DNA of 64,000 nt, from contig OZ252023.1 of the NCBI GenBank assembly GCA_965247425.1, positions 1,302,001 to 1,366,000 of the forward strand. The letters are read 5' to 3'. The notes below the pieces were generated by a model, which had not been told where the DNA came from, made no database searches, and saw nothing but the letters and a program-made list of their open reading frames with translations. Source of the DNA: CAZOZZ01 sp965247425 (lineage in GTDB: Bacteria; Acidobacteriota; Terriglobia; 20CM-2-55-15). Position 1 is the stretch's first letter. Each line of letters starts with the position of its first letter. This document shows, piece after piece, positions 1-6,971 of this stretch. A program made the translations under genes and the position numbers.

Positions 1-216
1 CCACCAGACGTCGTCCTCGGAGTCCGGATGTCGGACGACATGTTTGTCCCTGGGCGACCTGCCCGTCTTTACCCCGGAGTAGGCAATCAGTGCACCGGAA
101 CTGGCGATCACGGAGTCCTTTTCCATCCGAAGAGCGTCTTGATAGAGGATCGGCGGCGTCTGATTGCGCCGAACGTCGGTCACGGTGATGCCGTATTGAC
201 TCAGATCTAGTGCCAT
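1..216 (-). CDS. pckA: Phosphoenolpyruvate carboxykinase (ATP), N-terminal part, cut by window edge
   Basis: Reading leftward from the ATG at 216 gives 72 codons with no stop before the window edge. The translation contains ASSGALIAYSGVKTGRSPRD and HPDSEDDVWW, which are the hallmark N-terminal segments of ATP-dependent PEP carboxykinase, the enzyme converting oxaloacetate to PEP in gluconeogenesis. A GAGGAG ribosome-binding site lies 5 nt before the ATG. It is the only clearly housekeeping gene in the window and marks the chromosomal backbone next to the accessory DNA that follows. The catalytic and ATP-binding parts lie outside the window. Confidence 0.9.
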   Translation of the reverse strand, partial: MALDLSQYGITVTDVRRNQTPPILYQDALRMEKDSVIASSGALIAYSGVKTGRSPRDKHVVRHPDSEDDVWW

Positions 217-546
217 TGTTCTCCTCTTGGTTTCCAACCGCGCGGTTCCGACTGAACCGGCCCCAAACACGGACAACTACAGTCCGGGAAGTCGTGCGCC
301 GCGGACCGGCCGACCGTGCTTCTCGGTCGCCCTGTTTTGGGGAAAACTGGTCAATTGCTACGGCAGCGAACTAGATACTACGGCAGCAAACGGTTGGGGT
401 CAACGAACTCGCGGTCGACCGAGAAATGAGGTGTGTCCCGGTTCGCGCCGAAGAGCCAGGCTGTTGATCCTCGAACCAGATCACTGGCGAGCACAAATCC
501 GGTGGACTCAAAGATTCGATCCCCCACCCAATCCGCACCACACAGC
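217..546. other. Intergenic region upstream of pckA
   Basis: No supported gene. An imperfect tandem duplication of CTACGGCAGC followed by GAAC or AAAC is seen around 358-392. On the minus strand a TTGACC hexamer lies near 345-350, but no convincing -10 box at proper spacing was found, so no promoter is called. Confidence 0.4.
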
Positions 547-572
547 AAAGCCCGGAATCGCTCCCGGGCTTT
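547..572. terminator. Hairpin terminator next to the tRNA fragment
   Basis: AAAGCCCGG (547-555) and CCGGGCTTT (564-572) form a perfect 9-bp stem with a short loop, flanked by T-rich sequence on the plus side. It lies about 9 nt past the 3' end of the tRNA fragment read on the minus strand, where a tRNA terminator would be expected. Confidence 0.55.
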
Positions 573-580
573 CTTCTAAA

Positions 581-620
581 CGGGGCCGATGAGATTCGAA
601 CTCGCGACCCTCCAGTCCGG
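581..620 (-). tRNA. 3' half of tRNA-Arg(CCG), truncated at the anticodon
   Basis: On the minus strand the 40 nt from 620 to 581 line up with tRNA-Arg(CCG) from the anticodon onward: CCG-GA, a 5-nt anticodon-stem strand CTGGA, variable loop GGGTC, T arm GCGAG-TTCGAAT-CTCAT, acceptor strand CGGCCCC and discriminator G, all of correct length. The matching 5' half (acceptor GGGGCCG, D arm, 5' anticodon strand) is absent; the upstream sequence is unrelated. The T stem has one C-A mismatch, consistent with decay. Genomic islands commonly integrate into tRNA genes and leave such a 3' fragment at one end, so this may be an attachment-site remnant. CCA is not encoded. Confidence 0.55.
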
Positions 621-704
621 CCCATCGTTTCGAAACACGCAGTCGTCACCGCCTGTGGCGTCATGTCCTGCTGGCGCTACTTGCCATTCCACTTCTCCGA
701 GTAG

Positions 705-710
705 GCGGTT
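705..710. repeat. 6-bp target duplication GCGGTT (left copy)
   Basis: GCGGTT at 705-710 abuts the left end of element copy 1, and the same hexamer recurs at 3256-3261 directly after its right end. Joining the flanks through one hexamer gives GTAGGCGGTTAACCAACCG, the same sequence found uninterrupted upstream of the kinase fragment at about 16428-16446. This reconstructs the empty site. Confidence 0.85.
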
Positions 711-808
711 AGAACGAAGCGGCCTACGCCTGCGGCTTGGCGCGCGGACGCTTCGCGTGGCTTGACTGCGACGTAAAGCTAAATGAGGTGAGAGAGCAAA
801 AGTAAAAT

Positions 809-840
809 GTGGGTCATAAGGAGGCCACCCTATGACCCAC
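809..840 (+). promoter_or_regulatory. Hairpin over the recombinase ribosome-binding site and start
   Basis: GTGGGTCATA (809-818) and TATGACCCAC (831-840) form a perfect 10-bp stem. The loop holds the AGGAGG ribosome-binding site and the right arm contains the ATG start at 832. Such a structure could limit translation of the recombinase. The other two copies have an equivalent hairpin of different sequence in the same place. Confidence 0.6.
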
Positions 841-1714
841 TTGAAGCAGCGGATGCTGGAGGAACTCCAGCGCCGCAACTACAGCGAGAGTACCATCCGG
901 GGCTACCTGCGGGTAGTGGCGGATTTCGCCAAGTATTTCAGCACCTCACCGGACCAACTCGGAGGCGAACACCTCCGGCAATATCACCTGCATCTGATCC
1001 AGGAACGGAAACTTTCCACGGGAACGGTACAGGTCTACATATCGGCGCTACGTTTCTTCTATGTGAAGACGCTGAAGCGTCCGGAACCGGAACTGGACCT
1101 GCTGAATCCGAAACGGGCCAAACGGTTACCGGTCGTGTTGAGTCGGGACGAGGTTGCGTCCTTGATTGGGGCGGCCAGGGATCTGTTCGAACACACGATC
1201 TTGTGGCTGTGCTATGTCACCGCGGTGCGCCGAGGAGAACTCTGTCGGTTGACGGTGGATCATATCGACAGCGCTCGCATGATGATCTTGGTGCGTGTCG
1301 GTAAGGGCCGTCGCGATCGGAATCTACCGATCGACTCCAGACAGCTTCAACTGCTCCGGGACTATTGGTGTTGGAAGCGACCTCCAAAGTATCTGTTTCC
1401 GGGTGGATTCAATCACAACCACTTCGATCAGCCCATCCACTCCAAAAACCGTTTGGAGCATCGTGCATTCGGCGGCCGCAGGCGCAGGCATCAAGAAACG
1501 CGTTTCACCCCACACGCTACGACACAGCCGTGCGACTCATGGGCTGGAAGCCGGTGTCGACCTGCCAACCATTCAGCGTCTGCTGGGCCATACCCGACTC
1601 GAACACACCATGGTCTATCTGCATCTGTCGGACCGACACCTGCGGGCCCGTACCGAACCGCTCGAGGTGATCCCGGACTTTGGATGGCGGAAGCCTTTGA
1701 GGCCGAGATCATGA
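832..1714 (+). pseudogene. Tyrosine recombinase of element copy 1, frameshifted
   Basis: The N-terminal core-binding domain and the first catalytic Arg segment (RRGELCRLTVDHID) are read from the ATG at 832. The C-terminal catalytic part, with HTLRHS, LLGHT and the nucleophile Tyr in MVYLHLS, is read in the +1 frame up to the TGA at 1712-1714. The change of frame falls around 1400-1440, near YLFPGG. In the other two element copies the homologous gene is a single uninterrupted frame, so copy 1 carries a frameshift; a programmed shift is not excluded. Its stop overlaps the transposase start as ATGA. The family catalyses strand exchange through a covalent phosphotyrosine. Confidence 0.8.
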
Positions 1715-2913
1715 GCCGCCCGAACGTGGAGGTGGCCGACATCTTTCGTGCCGCCGGAAACCACTACCTGGAGAGTTGCCGCCAGTTCACCGACCGCCAA
1801 CAGCGCAAGGTCATGCGTGCCATCACCGGTTGCCGCACCGCCGCGCTGGGCGGTCATATCGACGTGTGCACCGGTTGCGGCGAGGAAACGGGGCTATCGT
1901 TCAACTCGTGCCGTGACCGCCATTGTCCCAAGTGTCAGGCTCAGGCCCGCCAACGATGGTTGGAAGCGCGCCAGAGTGAGTTGCTTCCCATTCCGTATTT
2001 CCACGTCGTGTTCACTCTGCCCCATCAGTTGCATCCGCTGATCCGCCGCAACCAGGCCGCACTCTACACCGTGATGTTTCGCACCGTGGCCGCGACCCTG
2101 AAGGAAGTGGCCGCCAATCCGAAACGTCTCGGCGCTCAGATTGGCTTCTTCGCTATCCTCCACACCTGGAGTCAGAATCTGTTGTTTCATCCCCATCTCC
2201 ACTGTGTGGTTCCTGCCGGCGGTCTCGATGCCGACCACACGCGCTGGGTCCAGGGATCAAAGAAGTTCCTGTTGCCCATTCCCGTACTCCGCGACGTGTT
2301 CCGTGGCAAGTTCGTCGATGCTCTCGAGGCTGCCTTCGACAACAACGAACTCCGCTTTTCCGGATCCATTCAGTTCCTCAAACTCCCGCGCTGCTTTCGC
2401 GCCCTGATCCGCAGCATCCATACCCACCATTGGGTCGTCTATGTCAAACCTCCCTTCGGTGGGCCCAAACAGGTGCTCCGTTACCTGGGCCGCTACACCC
2501 ACCGGGTCGCCATCTCCAATCATCGATTGATTTCCTTTGATGACAACCAGGTCCAGTTTCACTGGAGGGATTACCGCAATGGCAACACGACACGCAAAAT
2601 GACACTCACTGCCGAAGAGTTCATCCGGCGTTTCCTCTTGCATGTGTTACCGAAACGCTTCGTCCGCATTCGCTATTTCGGCATCATGGCCAATGCGCAC
2701 CGCAAGCCCTTGCTCGCGCTCTGCCGAGAGTTCTTGTCCCCGGTCCAACAACCTTCAGAGAAAGCCATCCCTGAACCATCCACTCTGACAACGAATTCCA
2801 CTTGGACCTGTCCGAGTTGTGGTGGGCTCATCCGGATCCTCGAACGACTATCCGCACTCCAAATCGCTTTACGAGAGAGACGATCACTGTGTACCGCTTT
2901 CAATACGTCATAG
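1711..2913 (+). CDS. IS91-family HUH transposase (copy 1)
   Basis: A 400-residue protein starting at the ATG that overlaps the recombinase stop. The N terminus is a zinc-binding region (CTGCG, CRDRHCPKCQ). The central HPHLHCVVPAGG is the HUH metal-binding motif, and YLGRYTHR supplies the two tyrosines, spaced by three residues, typical of IS91-type rolling-circle enzymes. A C-terminal CPSCGG suggests a second zinc site. The sequence is shared along its full length with the two other transposases in the window but clearly diverged from them, so it belongs to an older or separate lineage of the same element. No internal stop is seen. Confidence 0.92.
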   Translation: MSRPNVEVADIFRAAGNHYLESCRQFTDRQQRKVMRAITGCRTAALGGHIDVCTGCGEETGLSFNSCRDRHCPKCQAQARQRWLEARQSELLPIPYFHVVFTLPHQLHPLIRRNQAALYTVMFRTVAATLKEVAANPKRLGAQIGFFAILHTWSQNLLFHPHLHCVVPAGGLDADHTRWVQGSKKFLLPIPVLRDVFRGKFVDALEAAFDNNELRFSGSIQFLKLPRCFRALIRSIHTHHWVVYVKPPFGGPKQVLRYLGRYTHRVAISNHRLISFDDNQVQFHWRDYRNGNTTRKMTLTAEEFIRRFLLHVLPKRFVRIRYFGIMANAHRKPLLALCREFLSPVQQPSEKAIPEPSTLTTNSTWTCPSCGGLIRILERLSALQIALRERRSLCTAFNTS

Positions 2914-3179
2914 CGCACGAAGAACAATCCCAACACACGGGCCTATTCACACAGGCCGACGCACCGGTGCGTTTACAGACAGAAGATGGACCCCCCAACG
3001 GATTTTTCGCCCCCCTATGTCACTTGAAAGTCTCTTTTTCTCTCCATTGTCGGCACCCAGGCTCGACCCCTCATCCTGCCAGAGCCCCAACTTCAGCTCG
3101 ATATCGACCCCTCGGAGCCTACCTTCTCCATAGCCCTACCATGCCTGCCTGATTCCGGCCCCTTCCTTCAAACTTCGTT

Positions 3180-3247
3180 ATCGGAATTGCCCGGTCCGTG
3201 GGTTTTCGCCCGATCCTGCAACCGGGTCGACGCCGGGCAATTCCGAT
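3180..3247. repeat. Subterminal inverted repeat of element copy 1
   Basis: ATCGGAATTGCCCGG (3180-3194) and its exact complement (3233-3247) form a 15-bp stem 8 bp from the right end of the element. The other two copies keep the same architecture with two mismatches (for example 18886-18901 with 18936-18951). It may be a recombinase or transposase binding site. Apart from it, 2914-3179 shows no gene. Confidence 0.7.
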
Positions 3248-3283
3248 CAACACTAGCGGTTAACCAACCGACTGGTTGTTTGA

Positions 3284-3312
3284 TTGACCCCAACTCCCGC
3301 CTTTCGTATCAT
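3284..3312 (+). promoter_or_regulatory. Promoter A of the kinase-leader family
   Basis: TTGACC (3284-3289), a 17-nt spacer and TATCAT (3307-3312) form a sigma70-type promoter. The same block from TGGTTGTTTG through CTACGGAGTTTTTCAC is repeated before the kinase starts at 12563, 16528 and, more diverged, 21532. Element copy 1 is inserted about 28 bp upstream of this -35 box. Confidence 0.65.
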
Positions 3313-3352
3313 CTACGGAGTTTTTCACGGACCGCCCAAGAGACACTAAACG

Positions 3353-3575
3353 ATGCAACCTGGCACGCAGCTTGGCCACTACGAGATCCAATCCGCCCTC
3401 GGCAAGGGTGGGATGGGCGAAGTGTGGCGTGCGCGGGATCAGAAACTCGGTCGTGAAGTTGCCATCAAGACGCTTCCTGAAGAGTTCGCAAAGGATACTG
3501 ATCGCCTCTCACGGTTCGAACGCGAAGTCAAGGCCGTCAGCAGCCTGAACCATCCTCATATCTTCACTTTTCAAG
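3353..3575 (+). pseudogene. Ser/Thr protein kinase, N-terminal fragment A
   Basis: From the ATG at 3353 about 74 codons match the start of the intact kinase at 12563: MQPGTQLGHYEIQSALGKGG, the Gly-rich loop GKGGMGEVW, the VAIK lysine and RFEREVK, ending near SLNHPH. After that the frame stays open to 3841 but no longer looks like kinase: the HRD and DFG motifs, the membrane anchor and the propeller are all missing. The body of the gene was therefore lost and unrelated sequence was joined on. It keeps a complete promoter and leader. Confidence 0.85.
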
Positions 3576-4260
3576 GCGTTTGCGAAGTTCGACCGAGGCT
3601 CGCCGCTCTGCAATATCGGATGCCTTTTGAGGCTACGGGGAGCATGGCTCAAAAACACCCTGACGAAAAGCATTGTGAGCTCTCTTTCAATGCCTCCCGC
3701 TACAGCGGAGTTACGACCACGTTTGACGCGCAGACGGGGTTGAAAGCAGAATTTAATCTTTTTGGCTGCGTAAGTACTGAATTTGGAGCCTTCTACAAGA
3801 AGTCGCGTGTCCGTCTCCGTGGGTGTTTCATCGCCTCCTGACCGTGATTGGTTGGTGGAGGTCCTCGGTCCTGCCGATGCCGCAAAAGCGTGCGGGCTTT
3901 CTTGAAGTCAGGCCCGGAGTCGAGCCAGAACGATTTAAGGATGACAGTTTTGAAAACGCCGCTATAACCGGAATATTGCAAGTAGATTCCGACGCATTTG
4001 AAACGCTTCGCAGTCAGGTGGCTGATGCTTTTAATCACGGCCGGGGGGTGTCAGTAAAGGTTGCACTCATTGGGCAATCATTGCCCGAGAAGGAGGGCCG
4101 CTTCTTCTTGGACGATATTGATGTGTCGGTCCGTCGGACCTATGCCGTCAGCCACTTCGAGATCAACACCGGCGGCCCCAATGATTTGCTTCGTGACTTT
4201 CTTATAGAGCCTGAGCAAGATGAGGGAAAAGGCACCAGCATTTCAATCAAACTCCTGAAG
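3576..4260 (+). other. Region of uncertain coding; possible degraded hypothetical gene
   Basis: An open frame continues from the kinase fragment to 3841, and another runs from 3823 to 4323. The stretch ITGILQVDSDAFETLRSQVA through VSVKVALIG and FFLDDIDVSV, roughly 3940-4120, has the composition of a real soluble protein, but I recognise no family. The part beyond about 4260 is antisense to a permease remnant and is not coding in this frame. No ribosome-binding site supports the start at 3823. It may be foreign cargo joined to the kinase fragment, with at least one frameshift. Confidence 0.3.
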
Positions 4261-4261
4261 G

Positions 4262-4454
4262 CAGTCCGCCGGTATTCTTCCTTCATCTGTTCGATGCCTC
4301 CAAAGCTGCGGATCGCGGCATGACGCGCCTCTTCCGGCGTCATGCCCTTCGAGACGTTCTCTTCCTCCTGCATCTCCAGATGGAAACGCAGTTCATCACT
4401 CATCTCCTTTTCGAGGCCGCGTCTTCGAAAGACACCGAACAGACGCGAGGTCAT
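4262..4454 (-). pseudogene. ADOP-type permease, N-terminal stub
   Basis: From the ATG at 4454 leftward, about 64 codons match the cytoplasmic N-terminal segment of acidobacterial ADOP permeases: SDELRFHLEMQEEENVSKGM, PEEARHAAIRSFGG and EQMKEEYR. The homology stops near 4262, before any transmembrane or MacB core domain. Just upstream on the same strand (4600-4528) lies the tail of another ADOP gene, so this is what remains of a gene-to-gene junction. Confidence 0.75.
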
Positions 4455-4527
4455 GATGTGAAGCCATTGTCATCGATTCGAAAGCCCCAGACCCCACACG
4501 GTCGGGCGCGCTACGGGGGCCATTCAG

Positions 4528-4600
4528 TCAGCCCGAAGTGTGATCATCGGATCGACTTTCATGGCCCTGCGGGTTTGACATAACACCCACACGACGACAT
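4528..4600 (-). pseudogene. ADOP-type permease, C-terminal tail remnant
   Basis: On the minus strand, RRAMKVDPMITLRAD followed by TGA (4530-4528) matches the invariant end of ADOP/MacB-like permeases (usually CYVPARRA..VDPMxALRxE). The preceding CYV..PA is present with a small indel. The rest of the gene is missing. The tail is followed after about 74 bp by the start of a second ADOP stub. Confidence 0.65.
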
Positions 4601-4661
4601 TGTCCGAGCGGTCATAAGCCGCAGACCCTGCTTGAATCGCTTATCCGCGGCAGGCCTCGGT

Positions 4662-4940
4662 ATGGTGTCTGTGGCCACAGAAGCCTTGGTGGACTTTGGC
4701 GAGCAGGCGGTCCCGGTGCTCCTTGAAGTGGTGACTCCGGAAAACCGCCGAGGCAAAGCCACCACCGCGTGATGGCCCTCAGGTTCATCGTCGAGAGAGC
4801 CGGGACGAATCCGCTTTCGGCGGGCACGTTCGAAGAGATCCGGAGCGTAATCGAGCGGCTCCTGACCACAGGGACGGATCGGCTCGGCACAGGCAGGCTG
4901 TTGCGGATGGCCTTCGATCTTGCCGTGGCCCTTCCCCCCC
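4662..4940 (+). pseudogene. HEAT-repeat-like protein fragment, frameshifted
   Basis: Two open segments in different frames read like consecutive HEAT-type helices: ATEALVDFGEQAVPVLLEVV (from about 4662) and, after a frame change near 4765, ALRFIVERAGTNPL...FEEIRSVIERLL. The pattern of helix, Gly-Pro/Val turn and helix fits HEAT repeats, which act as protein-binding scaffolds. Both ends are missing, and the 3' end runs against the convergent gene ending at 4946. Confidence 0.45.
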
Positions 4941-4945
4941 GGTCA

Positions 4946-5666
4946 TCACAGCAACAGCTCGCCGTTCACCACCATGTCCTTGAGCTTGAATTTCTTCTTC
5001 ACCTTCGATCGGACCCAGATCGAGGACGACTTCGATGTCCTTGTCGTCCAGGGTGATCGCGTCTTCCCGGCCGAAGTAGAAGTACAGGTCCACGAACTCG
5101 CAGCGCTGCACCGCCTGAACGTCCGCCGCCGGGATCGGTGCTTCCTTTCGTCGAAGCGTCGTCGCCGCAAGTAGGCGCTCGGTATCGCTCATCGCCGCTG
5201 CCATCCGGGCGGGGAACCCCGTCATCGAGACGATGTAATGCTCGCCTGTATTGTTGAGGAACTCCGGCGCGCCCTCTGGCATCTCGCCGGAGTCACCCAT
5301 ACGTCTCCGGATGAGGGCCTGCTTGACAGGAAGGGCGCTTCGCCAGGAAATCGTCACCTTCAGAGAAGGTCGCCGCGCTATCGCTCCAGCCCCGCGACCG
5401 CCTCCGCCCCCGCGGCCCCCGCCGCCAGAGATGCCACCACCAAGTGAACCGCCTCCCCCACCACGCCTGCCGCCGGCCATCGAACCCCGACCGCCTCCCA
5501 TGGCCAACCGCAGGTTCGTTTCCTTGGCCCAGGGGGAGTTCGACATCATCTTTTCGACGTTTTTCTCGCTCCACTCGGTAAAGTCCTTGTCCTCCCAGAA
5601 ATCGCCGGCCCAGACGAAACTCCCGGTCAGGAGCAAGAAAGTGCCCACCCGAAACAGTTGCTTCAT
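4946..5666 (-). pseudogene. Secreted Gly-rich protein with WSEK...SPWAK motif, frameshift near its 3' end
   Basis: The start is the ATG at 5666 behind a GGAGGAG ribosome-binding site. A signal peptide (KQLFRVGTFLLLTGSFVWA) is followed by FTEWSEKNVEKMMSNSPWAK, a segment I associate with uncharacterised exported acidobacterial proteins, and then a roughly 40-residue Gly/Arg-rich low-complexity linker. The C-terminal domain contains YIVSMTGFP and FVDLYFYFGREDAITLDDKD. Around 5005-5020 the frame must shift to finish as KVKKKFKLKDMVVNGELLL and TGA at 4946. Without the shift the frame runs on into unrelated sequence. Function is unknown. Confidence 0.6.
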
Positions 5667-5739
5667 CACAGATTCTCCTCCCTCGATACACATTGGCCGG
5701 ACGGCGCCGAGGTGCGCCTTCGAGCGTGAGCGAGCCATC

Positions 5740-6079
5740 CGTCGCAGGTTTCCAGTGCAGTCTATTGGACACTCGCTCAGGGGTCGTGTAAAGGATTTTT
5801 AAACGGAGGGGGCAGCCTGGGTCGTGGAACAGACGCCAGCAAATCAGCAGCCCGCAACAATCCACATGACTGTAATGTCGCAGACTCGGAAACGTGAATC
5901 GCTTTCAGAGAGCCCCGTTTCATGGGGTTTCCAGTTTCCGAGTACGCGGTAAAACAGCCAGGTGGTTGTTTGGATTGCTACGAACTCCTTCCTGCCGAAT
6001 GCGATCTCGGTTTCCTGCGGCCGCCTACCATTATCTAGACCCTGATGCCGCCAAAACATTGCCAGAAATTGCAGTACCC
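5740..6079. other. Intergenic region with a kinase-leader-like repeat
   Basis: Around 5947-5995 the sequence resembles the conserved kinase leader (GTACGCGGT, then GTGGTTGTTTGGATTG and ACTCC.TCCT), but no kinase start follows. It is a fifth, degenerate copy of the leader. Nothing else was recognised here. Confidence 0.45.
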
Positions 6080-6108
6080 TTGCATGTCAACGATCAATGA
6101 TATAATAT
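6080..6108 (+). promoter_or_regulatory. Promoter of the membrane protein / XRE pair
   Basis: TTGCAT (6080-6085), a 17-nt spacer and TAATAT (6103-6108) lie in an AT-rich island that contrasts with the surrounding DNA, 74 nt before the start at 6182. Confidence 0.6.
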
Positions 6109-6122
6109 AATGCATCTCTTAC

Positions 6123-6148
6123 AATAAGTAATTGATAGTTTACTTATT
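6123..6148. promoter_or_regulatory. Palindromic operator candidate
   Basis: AATAAGTAA (6123-6131) and TTACTTATT (6140-6148) are perfect inverted repeats separated by 8 nt. They lie just downstream of the -10 box and before the operon that encodes an XRE-type regulator, so autoregulation is a reasonable inference. Confidence 0.5.
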
Positions 6149-6181
6149 GACGGGGTCCCGATCTCCGAAGGAGCGAGCGCC

Positions 6182-6634
6182 ATGACTAACGTACAACTGC
6201 CATCCGAGCGTCACTTCAGGTACCACAGGCACCACATGCTCCTCTACCTGCTGTTGTGCACGGTCATGGCGGTTGGAACCGTCGTTGCCGTGCTGACGCC
6301 AGGGGAAAACTCTGAATTCGCCCTGGTCCCGGAGGTCATAGTCCTCGTATTCATGACCGCCCTCACTCTCGTTGTTCGCGGGCGTCGAGGAAAGGATCAC
6401 AAGCGAGAGATGAGGCGGATCATGCAGGACGAGTGGATCATTCGCTGTCAGGCTCGCGCCCGACACACGGCCTTGTTGACCGTGATCTTGGTCCAGGTCC
6501 CGTTGATGCCCTTCATGGCGTACGTCCCACCGGAACCGTCCGTTTTCGGCATGGGATCGATGACGGTAGCGGTCGGATGCGGGGTCTTCGCAGCAGGCTA
6601 CCTGTACCACAGCCGCGCGAATGCCAATGAATGA
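6182..6634 (+). CDS. Small membrane protein paired with an XRE regulator
   Basis: 150 residues with about four hydrophobic segments: MLLYLLLCTVMAVGTVVAVL, FALVPEVIVLVFMTALTLVV, a segment around LLTVILVQVPLMPFMAYV, and VAVGCGVFAAGYLY. A basic cytoplasmic loop (RGRRGKDHKREMRRI) lies between TM2 and TM3. The gene is preceded by a strong promoter and an operator-like palindrome, and its end overlaps the start of a small Cro/C1-type regulator. Two-gene operons of a multispanning membrane protein and a compact XRE regulator are widespread, but their role is generally unknown. I cannot assign a substrate or reaction. Confidence 0.75.
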   Translation: MTNVQLPSERHFRYHRHHMLLYLLLCTVMAVGTVVAVLTPGENSEFALVPEVIVLVFMTALTLVVRGRRGKDHKREMRRIMQDEWIIRCQARARHTALLTVILVQVPLMPFMAYVPPEPSVFGMGSMTVAVGCGVFAAGYLYHSRANANE

Positions 6635-6863
6635 TCACGCGCTTCGGAATTCCCTCAAGGTGCATCGTGCGATGAACGACCTGACACAGGCCCAGTTGGC
6701 CGGGCTCGCGGGAATCACACGGGCATCGGTCAATGCGATCGAAGGAGGGCGGATGGTCCCATCCGTGCTGTTGGCCCTGAAGCTCGCTGGGGCGTTGGGG
6801 GTGACAGTGGACGAGCTGTTCCGGATCCCTTCCACGAAGGACGAGGAGAGCGCGTCAGATTGA
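6621..6863 (+). CDS. XRE/Cro-C1 family transcriptional regulator
   Basis: 80 residues that are almost entirely a helix-turn-helix: LTQAQLAGLAGITRASVNAI is the recognition region, followed by LALKLAGALGVTVDELF, the fourth and fifth helices of YgzD/Xre-like minimal regulators. The start is ATG at 6621 or 6627 in the same frame; both overlap the end of the membrane gene, so translation is probably coupled. It likely binds the palindrome at 6123-6148. Confidence 0.85.
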   Translation: MPMNDHALRNSLKVHRAMNDLTQAQLAGLAGITRASVNAIEGGRMVPSVLLALKLAGALGVTVDELFRIPSTKDEESASD

Positions 6864-6971
6864 GTACCTGCTGAAGCAAACATTTGACCGGAGGAAGGGG
6901 GCCGGCAAGCGCCGCCCTCCACCCCGGAGGGAAAGCCGTCTTAAAGAGTAGGCGGTACATTCGGAGGAGCT

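Larger units (their letters stand above)
711..3255 (+). mobile_element. Composite tyrosine-recombinase / IS91-type element, copy 1
   Basis: The element runs from AGAACGAAGC at 711 to CACTA at 3255 and carries a frameshifted tyrosine recombinase and an intact IS91-type HUH transposase that overlap by ATGA. Ends were set by comparison with two related copies at 18878-21364 and 22134-24618, which share the AGAACGAAGC terminus, a subterminal hairpin at the other end and a CTA terminus. It is a divergent relative of those two, which are nearly identical to each other. It sits in the leader of a truncated kinase gene and is flanked by the direct repeat GCGGTT. Classical IS91 elements are known to insert without target duplication, so the hexamer is notable. 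Confidence 0.85.

Noticed and set aside
358..392. Tandem CTACGGCAGC repeat as an iteron or origin
   Set aside because: Only two imperfect units, no replication gene and no DnaA-box cluster nearby.
581..710. tmRNA or complete tRNA-Ser/tRNA-Arg
   Set aside because: Only the 3' half from the anticodon fits. The upstream sequence gives no acceptor, D arm or anticodon 5' strand, and the GTTTCGAAAC palindrome does not close a valid anticodon stem. The AGGTC-type variable loop speaks against tmRNA.
4785..5738. Single continuous 317-codon minus-strand gene
   Set aside because: The last about 75 codons of this frame lie antisense to the HEAT-like fragment, while the neighbouring frame gives a natural ending KVKKKFKLKDMVVNGELLL; a frameshift is the better explanation.
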